Assembly (NCBI GenBank): GCA_022614795.1
Contig: JAKEHX010000019.1
Span: forward strand, 1-17,944
Reading direction: 5' to 3'
Source: Planctomycetaceae bacterium
Lineage (GTDB): Bacteria > Planctomycetota > Planctomycetia > Pirellulales > Pirellulaceae
DNA: 17,944 nt
Below the pieces are notes generated by a model that saw only the letters and a list, made by a program, of their open reading frames with translations, was not told the origin of the DNA and searched no databases. Positions 1-7,065 of this stretch are shown in pieces; position 1 is the stretch's first letter, and each line of letters starts with the position of its first letter. The translations under genes and the position numbers were made by a program.

Positions 1-1
1 C

Positions 2-76
2 CGCCTGATGACCGGCCTGCCTCAGGACCTCCTGCACGCCCTGACCACGCCGCAGCCGATCGCGGGGCTAATGTAA
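2..76 (+). CDS. C-terminal end of an unidentified gene (partial)
   Basis: An open frame enters from the left edge and ends at TAA (74-76). It gives only 24 residues, ending in PQPIAGLM. Third positions are mostly G or C, as in the neighbouring genes, so it is probably the real tail of a gene reading towards fbp. The fragment is too short to assign a family. About 85 bases separate it from the fbp start. Confidence 0.45.
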   Translation, partial: RLMTGLPQDLLHALTTPQPIAGLM

Positions 77-161
77 GGTTTGAGCGCGCTCGCCCTCCCG
101 CTGGACTGCCACAGGGCATACGATACACGGGCCTCTCTCGCACTTTCCTCGCAGGGCCCGC

Positions 162-1166
162 ATGACGCTTCAGCTCCTCACCGTCCAGCAGCACATCCTG
201 GAAGAACAGCGCCGCCGCTATCCCGACGCCAGCGGCGAGTTCTCCTGGCTCCTCTCGGGCATCACGCTGGCCACGAAGATCGTCGCTGCCCAGGTGCGCC
301 GCGCCGGGCTGGCCGGCATCCTGGGCGTGACGCGCGAAACGAACGTGCAAGGCGAAACGGTCCAGAAGCTCGACGTTATCGCCAACCAGACTCTGCTTCA
401 GTTCCTCGGCAACCGCGGCAACGTCGCCATCATGGCCTCGGAAGAGAACGAAGACCCGGTGATCGTCGAGCGCGACCGCAAGCTCGGCAAATACGTCGTC
501 GTCTTTGACCCGCTCGATGGCTCCAGCAACATCGACGTCAACGTCAGCGTCGGCACCATTTTCTCCATCCTCCGCCGCGAGCAGGACCCGACTGGCAAGC
601 GTGATGTGCTGGCCGACGTGCTCCAGCCGGGATACCGCCAGGTCGCCGCGGGCTACGTGGTGTACGGCAGTTCGACGATGCTCGTCTATGCGGCCGGCAG
701 CGGCGTGCACGGCTTCACGCTCGATCCGTCGATCGGGGCGTATTTGTTGAGCCACGAGAACATGCGGATGCCGGCTCAGGGCACGATCTACTCGTGCAAC
801 GAAGCCAACAGCGAAGGCTTCCCGGCGGCGTATCAGCGGTTCCTGCATCACCTGCGCAGCGGCGCCCTCGGCCGCAAGTACTCCTCGCGGTACATCGGCT
901 CGCTCGTGGCCGACTTCCACCGCACACTACTCAAAGGGGGCATCTTCCTTTATCCGCCGACCGCCTCGCATCCCAAGGGCAAGCTGCGATTGCTCTACGA
1001 AGCAAACCCGATCGCCTATCTGGCCGAGCAAGCGGGAGGCCTGGCCACCGATGGCCGCGGACGCATTCTCGACATCGTGCCCACGAGCCTGCATCAGCGC
1101 ACGCCGCTACTTGTCGGCGGCGAAGAAGAAGTGGAGACGCTGATGGACATGCTCGCCAAAGACTAA
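162..1166 (+). CDS. fbp: Class I fructose-1,6-bisphosphatase
   Basis: This cytoplasmic enzyme hydrolyses fructose-1,6-bisphosphate to fructose-6-phosphate and phosphate in gluconeogenesis, and in the pentose or formaldehyde cycles where present. The 334-residue length is normal for class I. Visible motifs are the allosteric/N-terminal helix region (1-50), NVQGETVQKLDVIAN (61-75), the metal-site ASEENEDP (92-99), and FDPLDGSSNIDVNVS (115-129), the diagnostic metal and phosphate loop. Also present are RYIGSLVADFHR (243-254) and KLRLLYEANP (274-283), whose Glu280 is a metal ligand in the family. The ATG at 162 follows a modest CAGGG ribosome-site-like stretch, and no better upstream start exists. 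The gene stands alone: its 3' end converges on accC, and a hairpin repeat lies between them. Family assignment is firm; regulation (AMP, redox) cannot be read from the sequence. Confidence 0.97.
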   Translation: MTLQLLTVQQHILEEQRRRYPDASGEFSWLLSGITLATKIVAAQVRRAGLAGILGVTRETNVQGETVQKLDVIANQTLLQFLGNRGNVAIMASEENEDPVIVERDRKLGKYVVVFDPLDGSSNIDVNVSVGTIFSILRREQDPTGKRDVLADVLQPGYRQVAAGYVVYGSSTMLVYAAGSGVHGFTLDPSIGAYLLSHENMRMPAQGTIYSCNEANSEGFPAAYQRFLHHLRSGALGRKYSSRYIGSLVADFHRTLLKGGIFLYPPTASHPKGKLRLLYEANPIAYLAEQAGGLATDGRGRILDIVPTSLHQRTPLLVGGEEEVETLMDMLAKD

Positions 1167-1172
1167 GAGGCT

Positions 1173-1211
1173 CGTAGCTAAAGTCGCCAGATATGGCGCT
1201 TTTCAGCTACG
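1173..1211. repeat. Hairpin repeat between convergent fbp and accC
   Basis: An imperfect inverted repeat. The left arm CGTAGCTAAAGTCGCCA (1173-1189) pairs with TGGCGCTTTTCAGCTACG (1194-1211) around the 4-base loop GATA. It starts 6 bases after the fbp stop and ends 2 bases before the accC stop codon. It could act as a bidirectional terminator-like structure, though there is no strong T-run. The GTAGC/GCTAC ends and GCCA/TGGC core resemble elements near 5.6 kb and 9.15 kb. Confidence 0.7.
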
Positions 1212-1213
1212 GA

Positions 1214-2563
1214 CTACCCCTCAGTCAACAGCATCCGTTCGACGAATCCCGTATCGACCAGCCCCTCGACAAACGTGGCGTGGCTGAGGACGCGCTGATG
1301 GAACGGGGCGGTAGTCTTGATCCCCTCGATGCGCAATTCGCCCAGGGCCCGCTTCATGCAGGCGATCGCTTCCTCGCGCGTCGGGCGGTGGACGATCAGC
1401 TTGCCGATCATCGAGTCGTAATAGGGCGGAACGGTGTAGCCGGGGTGGGCGTGGGAGTCCCAGCGGACGCCGGGACCACCGGGAATGTAAATCTGCTTGA
1501 TCAGCCCCGGGCAGGGCTGAAAGTTGCGCTCGGGGTTTTCGGCGTTGATCCGGCACTCGATCGCCACGCCGCGGGGGACAATGTCGCCCTGGTTGAACGG
1601 CAGCGGCTGGCCGGCGGCGACCCGAATCTGCGTCTTGATCAGGTCGATGCCGGTGACCATCTCGGTCACGGGATGTTCGACCTGAATGCGGGCGTTGACT
1701 TCGATGAAATAGAAGTTGTCGCTCTGATCGACGATGAACTCGACGGTGCCGGCATTGGTGTAATTCGCCTCGCGGATCATCCGGACGGCGGCCTCGCACA
1801 TTGCCGCGCGGCGGTCGGCCGGCAGGCGCGGCGCGGGGCTCTCCTCGATGAGCTTCTGGTGCCGCCGCTGCGTGCTGCATTCGCGCTCGAAGAGGTGGCA
1901 GGCGTTGCCGTGATGATCGGCGATGACCTGTACCTCGACGTGCCGCGGCCGCTCGATGTATTTCTCGAGATAGACGCCGGCGTTGCCGAAGGCGGCCTGG
2001 GCCTCGGTCTTGGCCTGCTGAATGGCGGTCTTGAGGGCCAGATCGTTGCCGGCGACGCGCATCCCCTTCCCCCCGCCACCCGCCGTCGCCTTGATCAAGA
2101 CGGGAAAGCCGATCTCATGGGCGACGCGGACCGCCTCGTCCTCGGTTTCCAACAGTCCCGCGCTGCCTGGCACCACCGGTACGTTCGCGCGGCGAGCCAT
2201 CGTGCGGGCCGTGTTCTTGTCCCCCAGCGCCTCCATCGCCTGCGGAGTGGGGCCGATGAAGTCGATGTTGCAGCTTCGGCAGACCTCGTTGAAATGAGCG
2301 TTCTCGGCCAGAAACCCGTAGCCGGGATGGATCGCCTCGACGTTGCCCACTTCGGCGGCACTGATAATCTGGTCGATCTTCAGGTAGCTCTGCGCGCTCT
2401 TCGGCGGGCCGATGCAGATCGCCTCGTCGGCCAGACTCAGGTATTGGCTCCCTTGGTCGGCCGTGGAATATACCGCCACCGTTTCGATGCCCAGCTCCTG
2501 GCAGGCGCGGATGATCCGCAGCGCGATTTCGCCGCGGTTGGCGATGAGGATGCGTTTGAACAT
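1214..2563 (-). CDS. accC: Acetyl-CoA carboxylase, biotin carboxylase subunit
   Basis: AccC uses ATP and bicarbonate to carboxylate the biotin on AccB, the first half-reaction of malonyl-CoA synthesis for fatty acids. The protein has 449 residues, the usual length. The N-terminal Rossmann-like domain begins MFKRILIANRGEIALRIIRA. The ATP-grasp glycine loop GGGGKGMRV is at 162-170. Lys116, His208, Lys237, Glu288, Asn290, Arg292 and Glu296 match the known ATP, metal and bicarbonate residues (motif EVNARIQVEHPVTE). I chose the ATG at 2563 because every AccC starts at this point; 19 further upstream residues are open but are encoded by the repeat. There is no Shine-Dalgarno sequence before this ATG: the start sits at the base of a heptamer inverted repeat shared with the accB stop. 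accA and accD are not in the window. Confidence 0.97.
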   Translation of the reverse strand: MFKRILIANRGEIALRIIRACQELGIETVAVYSTADQGSQYLSLADEAICIGPPKSAQSYLKIDQIISAAEVGNVEAIHPGYGFLAENAHFNEVCRSCNIDFIGPTPQAMEALGDKNTARTMARRANVPVVPGSAGLLETEDEAVRVAHEIGFPVLIKATAGGGGKGMRVAGNDLALKTAIQQAKTEAQAAFGNAGVYLEKYIERPRHVEVQVIADHHGNACHLFERECSTQRRHQKLIEESPAPRLPADRRAAMCEAAVRMIREANYTNAGTVEFIVDQSDNFYFIEVNARIQVEHPVTEMVTGIDLIKTQIRVAAGQPLPFNQGDIVPRGVAIECRINAENPERNFQPCPGLIKQIYIPGGPGVRWDSHAHPGYTVPPYYDSMIGKLIVHRPTREEAIACMKRALGELRIEGIKTTAPFHQRVLSHATFVEGLVDTGFVERMLLTEG

Positions 2564-2636
2564 GACAAATGACAAAGGACCAATGACAAGTGACAAGTGA
2601 CTTGGCTGGTCACTTGTCATTTGTCATTTGTCACTT
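2564..2636. repeat. Inverted array of heptamers at the accB-accC junction
   Basis: On the + strand, six 7-base units of the type GACAAAT/GACAAGT run from 2564 to 2605. Four units of the inverse type (GTCATTT/GTCACTT) follow at 2609-2636. In accBC mRNA this gives a stem of about 25 bp with few mismatches and a loop near CAGCCAA. The array fills the whole gap: the accB stop codon (2631-2633) lies in the last unit, and the accC ATG (2561-2563) adjoins the first. Confidence 0.85.
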
Positions 2637-3122
2637 GCTGGTATCCACCTTGAACAGCGGCTTCTCGAAATCGACCGCCTCGCCGTCGGCCACGAGGACC
2701 GCCACGATTTGTCCCCGCGTCTCGGCCGGAATCTCGTTGAAAACCTTCATGGCCTCAATGATGCACACGACGGTGCTCGTATCGACCCGGTCGCCGACCT
2801 TGACGTAAGGCTCGGCCTTGGGATTGGGCCGCGAATAAAAAGTGCCGATCATCGGGCTCTTGATGATGGCCATGTTGAGGCCTTCGGCGGCTGCGGACGA
2901 CGTTGCTGCCTGCGGCGAGGCGACCGGTGCATGAGCGGTTTGCGACGGTGTTGGCGCATAGGCCGTTCGCGGCGCCTCTTTGGGACCGCGGCAGATGCGA
3001 ATTCGCTGGCGCGACTCGCGGAGATCGACTTCGGACAAGTCGTGCTCCTTCATCAGCTCCACCAGCCGGCGGATCCGCTCGATCTCGAAGACGGTTGGCT
3101 TTGGCGACTCGCTTTCGCTCAT
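2631..3122 (-). CDS. accB: Acetyl-CoA carboxylase, biotin carboxyl carrier protein
   Basis: AccB carries the carboxybiotin between AccC and the carboxyltransferase. From the chosen ATG the protein has 163 residues, the usual size. The N-terminal helix region IERIRRLVELMKEHDLSEVDL (about 14-34) is typical. A Pro/Ala-rich linker (about 47-80) follows, then the biotinyl/lipoyl domain (about 84-160) with IKSPMIGTFY and IIEAMKVFNEI; Lys126 is the biotinylation site. The start at 3122 (MSESES) was chosen because it puts the conserved helix near the N-terminus as in other AccB proteins. The frame stays open upstream with possible ATGs at 3209 and 3251, the last overlapping the peptidase gene by 13 bases. 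The extra residues are basic and Pro-rich and look non-conserved. It is co-directional with the peptidase upstream and accC downstream, so an operon is likely. Confidence 0.93.
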   Translation of the reverse strand: MSESESPKPTVFEIERIRRLVELMKEHDLSEVDLRESRQRIRICRGPKEAPRTAYAPTPSQTAHAPVASPQAATSSAAAEGLNMAIIKSPMIGTFYSRPNPKAEPYVKVGDRVDTSTVVCIIEAMKVFNEIPAETRGQIVAVLVADGEAVDFEKPLFKVDTSK

Positions 3123-3238
3123 CGGTGATTTCCGGGGTTTGCTTTTGTGCGGCAGGGGCGGGGCGCCTTTCAATGGGGCCGCTTGGCGGGAGCGAGGTTT
3201 ATCGGACATGAAAGGGAATGCGGATTTCGAAAGGCCAG

Positions 3239-4360
3239 TTACACCGCGCACGCTTCCAGTTCCTTCGGCACGCTCGTCAGCACCTCGCAGCCGTCCTCGG
3301 TGACGAGTACATCATCCTCGATTCGCACGCCTCCCCACCCGGGCAGGTAAATGCCCGGCTCGACCGTAACGACCATCCCCGCGGCCAGCTGGCGGTCCTG
3401 GTCCGGGGCCAGCCGCGGCTGCTCGTGGACGGCCAGCCCGATGCCGTGCCCCAAGGAGTGGCCAAAATTCTTGCCGAAGCCGCCCCGGTCGATCACGTTG
3501 CGAGCCGCGGCATCGACGTTTTTCATGATCGCGCCGGGGCGGATCGCGTCGATCGCGGCACGCTGGGCAGCGAGCACAACTCCATAAACTTCCTGGAGTT
3601 TGGGCTCGATCTTTTGTCGCGGCAAGAGTTTAGCCGTGGTCAAAACGCGGGTCAAGTCGCTGTGATAGAGGCGGCCGCGGGCCCCCCAGTCGATGAGCAC
3701 GAAACCGTGGTCGCCGATTTTGCTCTCCCGCACCGGCCGGCCATGCGGCAAAGCAGCCCTTGGGCCGACTCCGACGATCGAGGGAAATGCCCCGCATGTG
3801 CCACCGAACAGGCGAATCTGGTATTCGAGCTCATCGGCGACTTCCTTCTCGCTGCGCCCATGTCGCAGGGAGTTGCGAATAACGGCAAAGGCCTGCTCGG
3901 CAATGCGAATCGCCTCGCGAATCTCGCCGATTTCGCCCTCGTCCTTGATCTCACGGAGCGACTCCACGAGGTTTTCCGTCCGGGCCAGCTTTGTCGCGCT
4001 CAGCTTCTCGTGGAGCTTCTCAAACATGCCCACCGACATCGTATCGGCCTCAACGCCAAGCGATGGAAGCTTGAGCTTTGTCAGAGTGTCGACGGTGAAG
4101 TCGGCTTGTTTGACGCCTGGCCCCCGCACGGCCAGCTCCAGGCCGGGGCATTCGCTTTCCAGTTGCTCGGTGTACCGGTGATCCGTGAGGAGTAGCTCGC
4201 GCTTGCCAGTCGGGCTTTGGCCGACGATCAGATAGCTCGAATCGCCCGTAAAACCAGTTAAGTAGGTGACATTGCGTTCCTCCGTCACCAAGAGCGCGTC
4301 GAGCGATTTTTCCTTGAGAAGATGGCGGAGCCTGTCGCGGCGGGAATCGAAGCTCGTCAT
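3239..4360 (-). CDS. M24-family Xaa-Pro peptidase (aminopeptidase P / prolidase type)
   Basis: A cytoplasmic dinuclear-metal peptidase that removes residues before or after proline from peptides. The 373-residue length is normal for the short bacterial type. An N-terminal creatinase-like domain (about 8-135, including VTYLTGFTGDSSYLIV) precedes the pita-bread catalytic domain. All five metal ligands are visible: Asp224 (VLIDWGA), Asp235 (YHSDLTR), His305 (GHSLGHGIG), Glu334 (VTVEPGIY) and Glu348 (VRIEDD). The catalytic-site histidines His206 and His312 are also present. The ATG at 4360 has no clear ribosome site. In Firmicutes a peptidase of this kind (yqhT) sits upstream of efp, accB and accC. 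Here it lies directly upstream of accB and efp is absent. Aminopeptidase P and prolidase cannot be separated with certainty from sequence alone. Confidence 0.93.
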   Translation of the reverse strand: MTSFDSRRDRLRHLLKEKSLDALLVTEERNVTYLTGFTGDSSYLIVGQSPTGKRELLLTDHRYTEQLESECPGLELAVRGPGVKQADFTVDTLTKLKLPSLGVEADTMSVGMFEKLHEKLSATKLARTENLVESLREIKDEGEIGEIREAIRIAEQAFAVIRNSLRHGRSEKEVADELEYQIRLFGGTCGAFPSIVGVGPRAALPHGRPVRESKIGDHGFVLIDWGARGRLYHSDLTRVLTTAKLLPRQKIEPKLQEVYGVVLAAQRAAIDAIRPGAIMKNVDAAARNVIDRGGFGKNFGHSLGHGIGLAVHEQPRLAPDQDRQLAAGMVVTVEPGIYLPGWGGVRIEDDVLVTEDGCEVLTSVPKELEACAV

Positions 4361-4404
4361 GCGGAATTCGGTTCAAAGTTCCAAGTTAGCCATGCCCAAG
4401 CGAA

Positions 4405-4436
4405 CTCTCCGTCTCGCTGTCTCTCCGTCATTCTGT
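4405..4436. repeat. Tandem 8-base repeat after the HEAT-like gene
   Basis: Four 8-base units (CTCTCCGT, CTCGCTGT, CTCTCCGT again, and CATTCTGT, + strand) lie end to end and touch the stop codon (4437-4439) of the minus-strand HEAT-like gene. They occupy about half of the 76-base gap before the peptidase gene. No hairpin partner is visible, so this is a tandem rather than an inverted array. Confidence 0.65.
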
Positions 4437-5420
4437 CTAAGGCTTCGCCTCTTCCTTGGGGAGCATCTCCTGATAGCGTTGCTTGATGCGCTCGAGCGAA
4501 TCGATCCGCCGCTGCGCCGTGGGGTCGCCCGGAAGCTGCGCCTTGTAGCGCTCGATGTTGCGGTCGAGCGACTCGATCATCTGCTTCACCATCTCGGGCG
4601 GCCGGGCAGCTGGAGCCGGCAGCGCCCCGCCGGGCAGCGCCCCGGCAGGCAACGGCAGCGGGCCGCCGGGCAAGGCGCCAATCTGAATGCCTCGCGCTCC
4701 CTGATTGTAGGTCTCGTAGATCCGCGCGGCGTCGGCATCCTTCTTCTTCAAGTCGTCCAGGTCCTTAGCCTCGATCTTACGCGTGTTCTCTTTGCCATTT
4801 GGGTGTATTTCCGTGATCGATGCCTCGATGCCGCCCCCCGCGACATCCTTCACTTTCGTAATGTTGCCGTTCTTCTGGACTTCGATCTCGCGCAGGCCAT
4901 TGACCACGCGCACTCTCGTGCGGTGGACGCCGTTCTGGATGGGAGCGATGCCGCCGAGCTGAATCTGAATGCCCTGCTGCTGAAGCTGCTGCAAGATCAC
5001 CGGGTTAATGCCGGCGATGGCAGGCTGAGGAATCGTCGCTGCCGCTGGCGGATTGAGGGCCTGGGTGGCACGCTGAGCCGCCGCAGCGTTGCCGCTTCCG
5101 GCCAGCCGCTTGAGCGATTCCTCCGCTGCTTGTTTGGTCTCCAAATCGCCGCCGCTGTAATGCCGCCGGAGGATTTCAACCGCCCGCGTCGCCACTTCAC
5201 GGCTGCCCGCGTCAGCGGCCTTTTCCACTTCGGGAAAGACCGCTTTGCCGGCTTCGCTGAGCTTGCGCGAAGCCTCTTGCCGCTCAGAAAACTCCGGTGC
5301 GTCAAGCTGCTGGATCAAAGCGGCGAGTTCCTCGGTCGCGGCAGGGGCATCGGCGCCGCTGGCCCAGGAGGGCGACAAGACACACGCGACGGCGAACAGC
5401 CAAGACGGGGTGCGGTTCAT
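4437..5420 (-). CDS. Exported HEAT-repeat-like protein of unknown function
   Basis: Not a gene with a known role. The 327-residue protein has a Sec-type signal peptide (about 1-22, cleavage near ASG|ADAP). A helical segment (about 28-120), with LDAPEFSERQEASRKLSEAGKAVFP followed by two further helices, resembles the HEAT-like repeats common in planctomycete exported proteins. A region rich in charged strands follows (168-240, RTRVRVVNGLREIEVQKNG through DLDDLKKKDADAARIYETY). Next comes a Gly/Ala/Leu/Pro low-complexity stretch with repeated ALPGG (about 248-275). The C-terminal amphipathic helix or coiled coil (276-320) contains ESLDRNIERYKAQLPGDP. The ATG at 5420 follows a GAGG ribosome site and starts the signal peptide; 17 more upstream codons are open. 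It is the first gene of the minus-strand set leading to accC, though the metabolic link is not evident. It probably acts as a periplasmic protein-binding or scaffold protein. Confidence 0.8.
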   Translation of the reverse strand: MNRTPSWLFAVACVLSPSWASGADAPAATEELAALIQQLDAPEFSERQEASRKLSEAGKAVFPEVEKAADAGSREVATRAVEILRRHYSGGDLETKQAAEESLKRLAGSGNAAAAQRATQALNPPAAATIPQPAIAGINPVILQQLQQQGIQIQLGGIAPIQNGVHRTRVRVVNGLREIEVQKNGNITKVKDVAGGGIEASITEIHPNGKENTRKIEAKDLDDLKKKDADAARIYETYNQGARGIQIGALPGGPLPLPAGALPGGALPAPAARPPEMVKQMIESLDRNIERYKAQLPGDPTAQRRIDSLERIKQRYQEMLPKEEAKP

Positions 5421-5570
5421 GGCAGCAACCTCGCACGACGAGAAGCCCGGAGTGGGAACGAGAACGGGCAAGGCGAAGAAGCCTCAATCGTACCACAGCA
5501 CCCCCCACATTGCACCAGCCCACTGGTAACAAGTCGCCTGCCCGCACCAGCCTGCATACACTATCTTTGC

Positions 5571-5671
5571 CGCAGGCATTCCACCCGAATTCTGGCGAGT
5601 TCGGCTACGGGAAGTCGGCAGCGGAAGTTGCCAGACTTCCGACTCGATTCGCAGGCATATCACCCGAATTC
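5571..5671. repeat. Pair of 22-base direct repeats with hairpins in the divergent gap
   Basis: Positions 5571-5592 and 5650-5671 are direct repeats with two mismatches, 79 bases apart; both start CGCAGGCAT and end CACCCGAATTC. Inside, CCGAATTC-TGGC-GAGTTCGG (5585-5604) forms an 8-bp stem with a 4-base loop. A second hairpin (5610-5640) pairs GGAAGTC-GGCA with TGCC-GACTTCC, with small bulges. TCGGCTAC occurs at 5601, 5670 and 5691. The region lies upstream of the TPR gene and may include its promoter, but I see no convincing -35/-10 pair. Confidence 0.7.
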
Positions 5672-5713
5672 GGCTACAGGATGGAAGAAATCGGCTACGG
5701 GAAGCGGCCCTCC

Positions 5714-6883
5714 ATGTCCAACACAAATCACCCAGCCAGCCCACCTCGCCCTGCCGGTTCGCGTTCCCTGCGGCTATTGGTCTGGCTGCTTCTATTGGCA
5801 ACCATGGGGCCATGCGCTTATATCGAGGCCCCCCGCGAGGTGGCTCGATGGTACCTGGCCGCAGCCCAGGTGGAGCGGGAAGACGGGCGCAAGGAATTGG
5901 CGGACAAGCACTTGTCGCGTGCAACGCAGTGGATGCCCAACGAGCCGCAAATCCTGCTCACAAAAGCCAATTGGCAGATGGAGGACGGGGATCTCGAAGC
6001 GGCACTCGCTACGTGTGATCGAGTTGTTGAGTTGCGCCCCGAGGACTTTAACGCGCGATTTGCGCGGTCGCAGGTGCTCGATCGCCTGGGAAAAGAGTCC
6101 GAAGCTCTGGCAGATTGGAAAACCATCGATCGCCTCAGTCAAACGCGCGGTCTGTCGTTGGCGGAACTAGAGTGGGCTTTGCAATCCATCCAGGCTGATC
6201 GAGACGCCGGCAGAAAGGCGGAGGCTTATGAGCGCCTGGGATTGGTCATCGACTGGAGCCCTGCGGAGCCGAGTTTGCTGCTGACGCGGGCCAGATGGCG
6301 AATCCTGGATGAAGAGTACGCCGCAGCTCTGGAGGATTGTAACCGGGCCCACGAGCTTGAGCCCGAGAATGCCGAAACGCTCTATCTGCGGTCACAAGTT
6401 TTTCAGCATCTGGGCCGTCATTCGGACGCCATCGCCGACCTCAAGACTCTCGATCGTCTCAGCCAAATTCGGAAGTCGATCAATCGCGTCCAAGTGCTCA
6501 ATGGCCTGGCCTATGCACGCGCTTTGGGAAATGTCGAGCTGGCCGAAGGACTGAAGGGCGTTAGCGAAGCCTTGCGCTCCCTCCCCGACGATCCCGCGAT
6601 CCTGGATACGCGCGGCTATTTGCTCTACAGGCAAGGGGAATACGAAGCTTCCTTACGCGATATGGATGAAGCCACACCTCGTGCCGACGACGAATTCAAG
6701 CGGAGATATGGTCCATCGAGCAAGCCATCGCCGCAGCGCGACTTGATGGCCCGCAACGTCGCCGTCATTTATTACCACCGATCGCTCGTGCTCCAGAAGC
6801 TGGGCCGGGACGACGAAGCCGCACGTGACCGCTCGCGGGCTAGGCAGCTCGTTGGCCGCGAGCCGGATGAGACGCTGTTTTGA
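5714..6883 (+). CDS. Membrane-anchored tetratricopeptide repeat protein
   Basis: Function unknown; TPR arrays usually hold protein partners together. From the ATG at 5714 it has 389 residues. A basic start and one hydrophobic segment (about 19-36, LRLLVWLLLLATMGP) suggest a signal anchor with the TPRs outside the cytoplasm. At least eight TPR-like helical pairs fill residues 42-380. A unit of about 108 residues is duplicated: 77-150 (LLTKANWQMEDGDLEAAL through LADWKTIDRLSQTR) closely matches 186-260 (LLTRARWRILDEEYAAAL through IADLKTLDRLSQIR). A GGGAAG-like ribosome site lies about 11 bases before the ATG. The frame is open much further upstream through a repeat region, with another ATG at 5681, but only the 5714 start puts the hydrophobic anchor near the N-terminus. 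It is followed by sucCD on the same strand after a 182-base gap with two hairpins. Confidence 0.85.
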   Translation: MSNTNHPASPPRPAGSRSLRLLVWLLLLATMGPCAYIEAPREVARWYLAAAQVEREDGRKELADKHLSRATQWMPNEPQILLTKANWQMEDGDLEAALATCDRVVELRPEDFNARFARSQVLDRLGKESEALADWKTIDRLSQTRGLSLAELEWALQSIQADRDAGRKAEAYERLGLVIDWSPAEPSLLLTRARWRILDEEYAAALEDCNRAHELEPENAETLYLRSQVFQHLGRHSDAIADLKTLDRLSQIRKSINRVQVLNGLAYARALGNVELAEGLKGVSEALRSLPDDPAILDTRGYLLYRQGEYEASLRDMDEATPRADDEFKRRYGPSSKPSPQRDLMARNVAVIYYHRSLVLQKLGRDDEAARDRSRARQLVGREPDETLF

Positions 6884-6903
6884 GTGCGGTCGACGACTCA
6901 AAG

Positions 6904-6971
6904 CACTGACCAGCGGTCAGGTGCGTCTTCACTCAATCGCACGCCGACTATTCACCCCGACCACCGGTCGG
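6904..6971 (+). terminator. Two GC-rich hairpins between the TPR gene and sucC
   Basis: CACTGACC-AGC-GGTCAGGTG (6904-6923, one bulge) and CCGACC-ACC-GGTCGG (6957-6971, perfect 6-bp stem) lie 20 and 73 bases after the TPR stop. The loops AGC and ACC are both 3 bases. Neither is followed by a T-run, so intrinsic termination is doubtful. They may instead mark an RNA end or a processing site before the sucCD leader. I see no riboswitch here. Confidence 0.35.
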
Positions 6972-7065
6972 CGCTTTGCGAGCCGTGCATGGCAGGTTGC
7001 ACGTTTTCCGCATCTGCCCGATAATCCGCGGCTCGACACTCTCCGGGATACGCAGGCATTTTCCG

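Noticed and set aside
82..91. GAGCGCGCTC palindrome upstream of fbp
   Set aside because: Ten bases of GC-rich self-complementary sequence is expected by chance in this DNA and has no partner copy.
1193..2572. A 459-codon open frame on + opposite accC
   Set aside because: It mirrors accC codon by codon; high GC at third positions leaves the opposite strand free of stops. The accC motifs are decisive and the antisense product has no recognisable fold.
3218..4195. A 325-codon open frame on + opposite the Xaa-Pro peptidase
   Set aside because: The minus strand carries all five M24 metal ligands in order; the + frame has no family features.
4266..6170. A 634-codon open frame on + across the peptidase, HEAT-like and TPR genes
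   Set aside because: It overlaps three better supported genes on both strands, has no ribosome site, and its product is low-quality, Arg/Leu-rich sequence typical of antisense frames in GC-rich DNA.
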